From Marinitoga litoralis (lineage in GTDB: Bacteria > Thermotogota > Thermotogae > Petrotogales > Petrotogaceae): DNA of 64,000 nt. Below, piece by piece: positions 61,135 through 64,000 of this stretch (positions are counted from its first letter, which is position 1; each line of letters starts with the position of its first letter). The stretch spans positions 1 to 64,000 of the forward strand of contig NZ_JAFBDI010000001.1 of the NCBI RefSeq assembly GCF_016908145.1, written 5' to 3'. Made by a program: the position numbers and the translations under genes. Below the pieces are notes generated by a model, which did not search any database, was not told the DNA's origin, and worked only from the letters and a program-made list of their open reading frames with translations.

Positions 61135-61296
61135 ATGAAAATCTTATTGTTTTCAGAAGGAAAGAATCTATTTAATAAATCTGCAGTGGGAAAAGCTTTG
61201 GAATTTGAAAAAAGTTTTGAATTTTCAGAATCAGATATAAAAATATATGTACAAAAATTGAAAAATATATATGGTGAGTTGTATGAAAAAAAATAA
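61135..61296 (+). CDS. Small protein resembling the N-terminus of a GT4-type glycosyltransferase
   Basis: The 53-residue ORF has a strong RBS (GGAGGGAG). The start, MKILLFSEGKNLFNKSAVGKA, looks like the first beta-alpha unit of glycolipid glycosyltransferases, including the GxG-like loop. The rest ends after KIYVQKLKNIYGELYEKK with a stop, so no catalytic domain follows. Its end overlaps the start of the UPF0104 gene by 14 bases. It could be a genuine small gene or the remnant of a truncated glycosyltransferase. A short functional role would be new. Confidence 0.5.
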   Translation: MKILLFSEGKNLFNKSAVGKALEFEKSFEFSESDIKIYVQKLKNIYGELYEKK

Positions 61297-62296
61297 AAAA
61301 AACATTATAGGCATTTTATCTTCTGTTACTATAGGAGTTTTTGTAATTTTATTTTTAGAAAAATTTTATAAGACTAATATATTGACTGAAATAAAGAAAT
61401 TAAAATTAAATGATATTGTAATAGTCTTTTTTATTTATTTTTTGGGATATATTATTGACACTATTAGATATGTTATTATTATAAAGCAATTTAATACTAA
61501 AATAAGTTTTTTTCAATTATTCTATAATAATGTTATGGGTTTATTCTTTTCATCTATCACACCTTTTGCTGCAGGTGGTCAGCCATACCAAATTTATCAT
61601 TTAAACAAACATGGTTTAGATTTAGAGCATTCAACTAATATAGTTGTTTCGAGATTTATTACAGCAATGATACTTAATTTAATTATAGCACTAACATCAT
61701 ATAAAAAGGTAATAAGTGCTTTATATGGAACAAAAATAGAATCAGTTCTTATAAATACTGGCTTAGTTATTTCAGCTAGTATAACGATATTAATTATGTT
61801 AGTATTTATAAATTCAAATTTAATTATAAATATATTAGATAAATTAAAAATAAAAAGATTAAAAAAATTAAAAGCTAAATATTTAGAATGGTCAAATAAT
61901 CTAAAAGTAAGTATTAAATTTCTTTGGAATGAAAAATTACATATAATGATTGTGGACATAATATTAAATCTAATAATTTTATCTCTACAAGCATATGCTA
62001 TATATTATTTATTTTTAAAATATGCTAATTTGAATAATAATTTTGATAATTTTATTATTGTTTTTGGTACAATGATGCTATTAAATATGGTGGTTTATTA
62101 TATTCCTACTCCTGGGGCTAGCGGGACTATTGAAGCTACATATCAATTAGTATTTTCTTCAATATTAAAAATACACAAAGGAGTTTTTTTATCAATTATA
62201 GGTTGGAGATTTGCTACATATTATTTACAAATTTTATTTGGGATTTTATTTAGAATATATATTAAAATATTCTTTAAGGAAGAGGAGGAAATATGA
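61283..62296 (+). CDS. UPF0104 / lysylphosphatidylglycerol synthase-TM family membrane protein
   Basis: The 337-residue membrane protein has about eight helices. GLFFSSITPFAAGGQPYQIYHLNKHGLDLEH and YIPTPGASGTIEATYQLVF are the family motifs. Members move or flip lipids or lipid-linked sugars. ATG 61283 has GGTGAG seven bases upstream. The frame extending to 61271 has no better site. It overlaps the next gene by four bases and belongs to the glycolipid/envelope cluster. Confidence 0.88.
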   Translation: MKKNKKNIIGILSSVTIGVFVILFLEKFYKTNILTEIKKLKLNDIVIVFFIYFLGYIIDTIRYVIIIKQFNTKISFFQLFYNNVMGLFFSSITPFAAGGQPYQIYHLNKHGLDLEHSTNIVVSRFITAMILNLIIALTSYKKVISALYGTKIESVLINTGLVISASITILIMLVFINSNLIINILDKLKIKRLKKLKAKYLEWSNNLKVSIKFLWNEKLHIMIVDIILNLIILSLQAYAIYYLFLKYANLNNNFDNFIIVFGTMMLLNMVVYYIPTPGASGTIEATYQLVFSSILKIHKGVFLSIIGWRFATYYLQILFGILFRIYIKIFFKEEEEI

Positions 62297-63123
62297 AAAA
62301 TTTAATTGTCACTGCTTGCAATGATAAATATGAAGATTTTTTATATAATGATTGGTATATGTCGTTAAAAGATAATGTTAATCTTGAAAATATAGATATT
62401 TTAGTAATTGATTTTGGATTAAGCGATAGTATTGTAGAAAATCTAAAAAAAGAGAATATATTAATAAAAAAAGCAAGTATAGAAGGTAATATAGTAAATG
62501 TACGATTTTTTGAGTTGTATGACTTTTTGAAGAATAATAATTATAATAATGTTTTAAGTTGTGATTCAGGAGATATTATTTTTCAAAAAGATATTTCTAA
62601 TTTATTAAATTCAAAAATTGAAAGTTTCATGGCAGTATGTGAAGATATAAATTCTCCAATGGATATAGTTTTAAATAATGATAACATATCTGATGATTTA
62701 AAAAAAGATATTAAAGATATATTAGAAAACAAAAAAATGATAAATGCTGGGGTTATTTTTGGTAATAGAGAATCTTTTATTTCATTACTAGAATTCATTA
62801 TTAATAATATTAAAGATTTAAATGTTTGGGGTTTAGATCAACTATTGATTAATTATTATCTATATAAATATGGATTTAAAGAATTAGATGATGAATATAA
62901 CTTTATTCCTACAACTCATATAAGTTCCTTTGATATAAAAGATGGAAAAATATACAAAAGTAATGGGGAATTAGTATCTATTGTGCATAATGCTGGAGGA
63001 AAATCTTTTTTTAGGCCATTAAAAAATTTTGGATATAAAAACAATAAGATAAGATTAAATAAAACTTTAGTTAAATCTTTGAGGTTTGTGTATAAAATTT
63101 TTAATAGAAATAAAGGGGTGTGA
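62293..63123 (+). CDS. GT-A-fold glycosyltransferase-like protein (GT8-like)
   Basis: The 276-residue protein has VLSCDSGDIIFQKDISNLL, an acidic DxxD motif in the place of the metal-binding DxD, MINAGVIFGNRESF, NVWGLDQLLINYYLY and IVHNAGGKSFFRP. This order of acidic, NAG, DQ and H segments is typical of GT8/GT77-like enzymes. It lacks a signal peptide and should act in the cytoplasm. It overlaps the UPF0104 gene by four bases and precedes a GT4 enzyme by five bases. Confidence 0.7.
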   Translation: MKNLIVTACNDKYEDFLYNDWYMSLKDNVNLENIDILVIDFGLSDSIVENLKKENILIKKASIEGNIVNVRFFELYDFLKNNNYNNVLSCDSGDIIFQKDISNLLNSKIESFMAVCEDINSPMDIVLNNDNISDDLKKDIKDILENKKMINAGVIFGNRESFISLLEFIINNIKDLNVWGLDQLLINYYLYKYGFKELDDEYNFIPTTHISSFDIKDGKIYKSNGELVSIVHNAGGKSFFRPLKNFGYKNNKIRLNKTLVKSLRFVYKIFNRNKGV

Positions 63124-63127
63124 AATA

Positions 63128-64000
63128 GTGAATATAGGAATATTTTCAGATGTATACTTCCCTCAAAAAAATGGTGTTTCAACTGCAGTTAAATTATATA
63201 AGGAAGAAATGGAAAAATTGGGTCATAATGTATACCTATTTGTTCCCAAATATTCTAAAGACTATAAAAGGACAGAAAAAAATATTTTTGAATTCCCTGC
63301 AATTAAGTTTTTGTTTGAAAAAGAACAAAGAATAGCTTTACCAATATCCACAGACATTTTTAAAATCAAAGATTTAAATTTAGATATAATTCATTCACAA
63401 GATCCTTTTTCTATGGGGATATTTGCTGAGTTTATGTCCAAATTATTGAAGATTAAACATGTAGGGACACATCATACAATGTATGAGTATTATAGAAACT
63501 ATTTACCTTTAATTATTAGACCAACATTAAAACAAACTCAAAGGATGATAAAGAATTGGTGTTTAAAATTAGATAAAGTTATTTCTCCAACAAATAATAT
63601 AAAAGATTTGTTAGTTAGTTATGGTGTTCCAGAAGAACATGTTGTTGTAATACCAACAGGAATAGATATAAATAAATTTAATAAACCAATTGAATGGGAT
63701 ATCAGAAAAGAATATGATATTAACCCAGATGAAAAAATAATATTATTTGTTGGTAGATTAGGTCCAGAGAAAAATATAGATTTTTTAATTAAAGTAATCC
63801 ATGAAGTATATCATGAAGAAAAAAATATAAAATTTGTAATTGTTGGAGATGGAGTTGAAAGAGATAAATTAGAAGATATTGTTATTGACTATGATTTACA
63901 TGAAAAAGTAATATTTACTGGAGGGCAACCAAGAGAAAAAGTATTAGATGCATATAAACAAGCTGATTTATTTATTTTTGCATCATATACTGAAACACAA
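63128..64000 (+). CDS. GT4 family glycosyltransferase (partial, runs past the right edge)
   Basis: The frame is open from GTG 63128 to the last base (291 codons, no stop). MNIGIFSDVYFPQKNGVSTAV is the N-terminal donor-domain start. SQDPFSMGIFAEFMSKLLKIKHVGTHHTMYEYYRNY and VISPTNNIKDLLVSYGVPEEHVVVIPTGID are typical of GT4 glucosyl/mannosyl-diacylglycerol enzymes. FVGRLGPEKNIDFLI and GGQPREKVLDAYKQADLFIFAS begin the acceptor-side domain. The EX7E motif should lie just beyond. GGGGTG stands seven bases before the start. Together with the UPF0104 protein it probably builds glycolipids. Confidence 0.88.
   Translation, partial: MNIGIFSDVYFPQKNGVSTAVKLYKEEMEKLGHNVYLFVPKYSKDYKRTEKNIFEFPAIKFLFEKEQRIALPISTDIFKIKDLNLDIIHSQDPFSMGIFAEFMSKLLKIKHVGTHHTMYEYYRNYLPLIIRPTLKQTQRMIKNWCLKLDKVISPTNNIKDLLVSYGVPEEHVVVIPTGIDINKFNKPIEWDIRKEYDINPDEKIILFVGRLGPEKNIDFLIKVIHEVYHEEKNIKFVIVGDGVERDKLEDIVIDYDLHEKVIFTGGQPREKVLDAYKQADLFIFASYTETQ

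Noticed and set aside
61597-61959. Minus-strand ORF of 120 codons inside the UPF0104 gene
   Set aside because: No RBS; the plus-strand frame has the flippase-like motifs.

Overview
The window is about 27-30% GC and comes from a Thermotogota bacterium, most likely Petrotogales and Marinitoga-like. The best lineage marker is a 59-residue ferredoxin at 57961-58140. It has the T. maritima-type arrangement: cluster cysteines at 10, 13, 16 and 51, plus an extra Cys20/Cys43 pair. Large secreted or beta-barrel-like proteins suggest a toga-type outer envelope. The assignment rests on remembered family features, not on a search.

Layout. 1-620: insertion-sequence remnants (the C-terminal tail of an ISL3-like transposase and a frameshifted IS200/IS605 tnpA) and a possible truncated small ORF. 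808-17773: a sugar region. It holds a Gfo/Idh/MocA oxidoreductase and two unfamiliar secreted proteins. A LacI-controlled ABC importer follows with a GH130 mannoside phosphorylase, converging on a second LacI-controlled importer with a GH65 phosphorylase and beta-phosphoglucomutase. Each LacI gene has its own palindromic operator, repeated at a second promoter. Both enzyme sets are phosphorolytic, so the sugar bond energy is kept as a sugar phosphate. Neither importer has its ATPase here.

17946-24099: a membrane-anchored protein, an MFS transporter, a secreted unknown, and a tight run of CDP-alcohol phosphatidyltransferase, DUF547, VTT/TVP38 and mercuric-reductase-like flavoprotein. 24171-25911: Tgt and a cyclodeaminase-family protein. 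26038-31978: purine nucleoside phosphorylase and NrnA-like phosphoesterase, coupled to an Mbh-type Mrp cation antiporter module. In this module the MbhD-like subunit is fused to a solute-binding-protein-like domain, which is the most unusual feature of the window. 31996-33846: a secreted beta-propeller-like protein.

33888-37358: ferrous-iron uptake (a tandem FeoA, a FeoC-like protein, FeoB and a small membrane protein) behind a strong 9+1+9 palindrome, with a CsoR-type regulator upstream. 37491-51812: a long run of housekeeping and envelope genes in the same direction (Wzy/O-antigen-ligase-like protein, DegV, RecG, RsmD, ComFB-like, a CBS plus tRNA nucleotidyltransferase, DUF4416, two Wzi-like barrel proteins and UDP-GlcNAc 2-epimerase), broken by one reverse-strand unknown at 44514-45038. 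51835-55612 (minus strand): an M1-type peptidase joined to a barrel-like C-terminus, a DUF2089 regulator and a nicotinamidase. 55798-64000: a class V aminotransferase with a SerA-like dehydrogenase, the ferredoxin, MinD/MinE, YjbQ, a protein with two cyclic-nucleotide-binding-like domains, and a glycolipid/envelope cluster that runs off the window end inside a GT4 glycosyltransferase.

No tRNA, rRNA, CRISPR array or riboswitch was recognised. Most genes overlap or nearly touch, and many convergent gene pairs share one bidirectional hairpin terminator.
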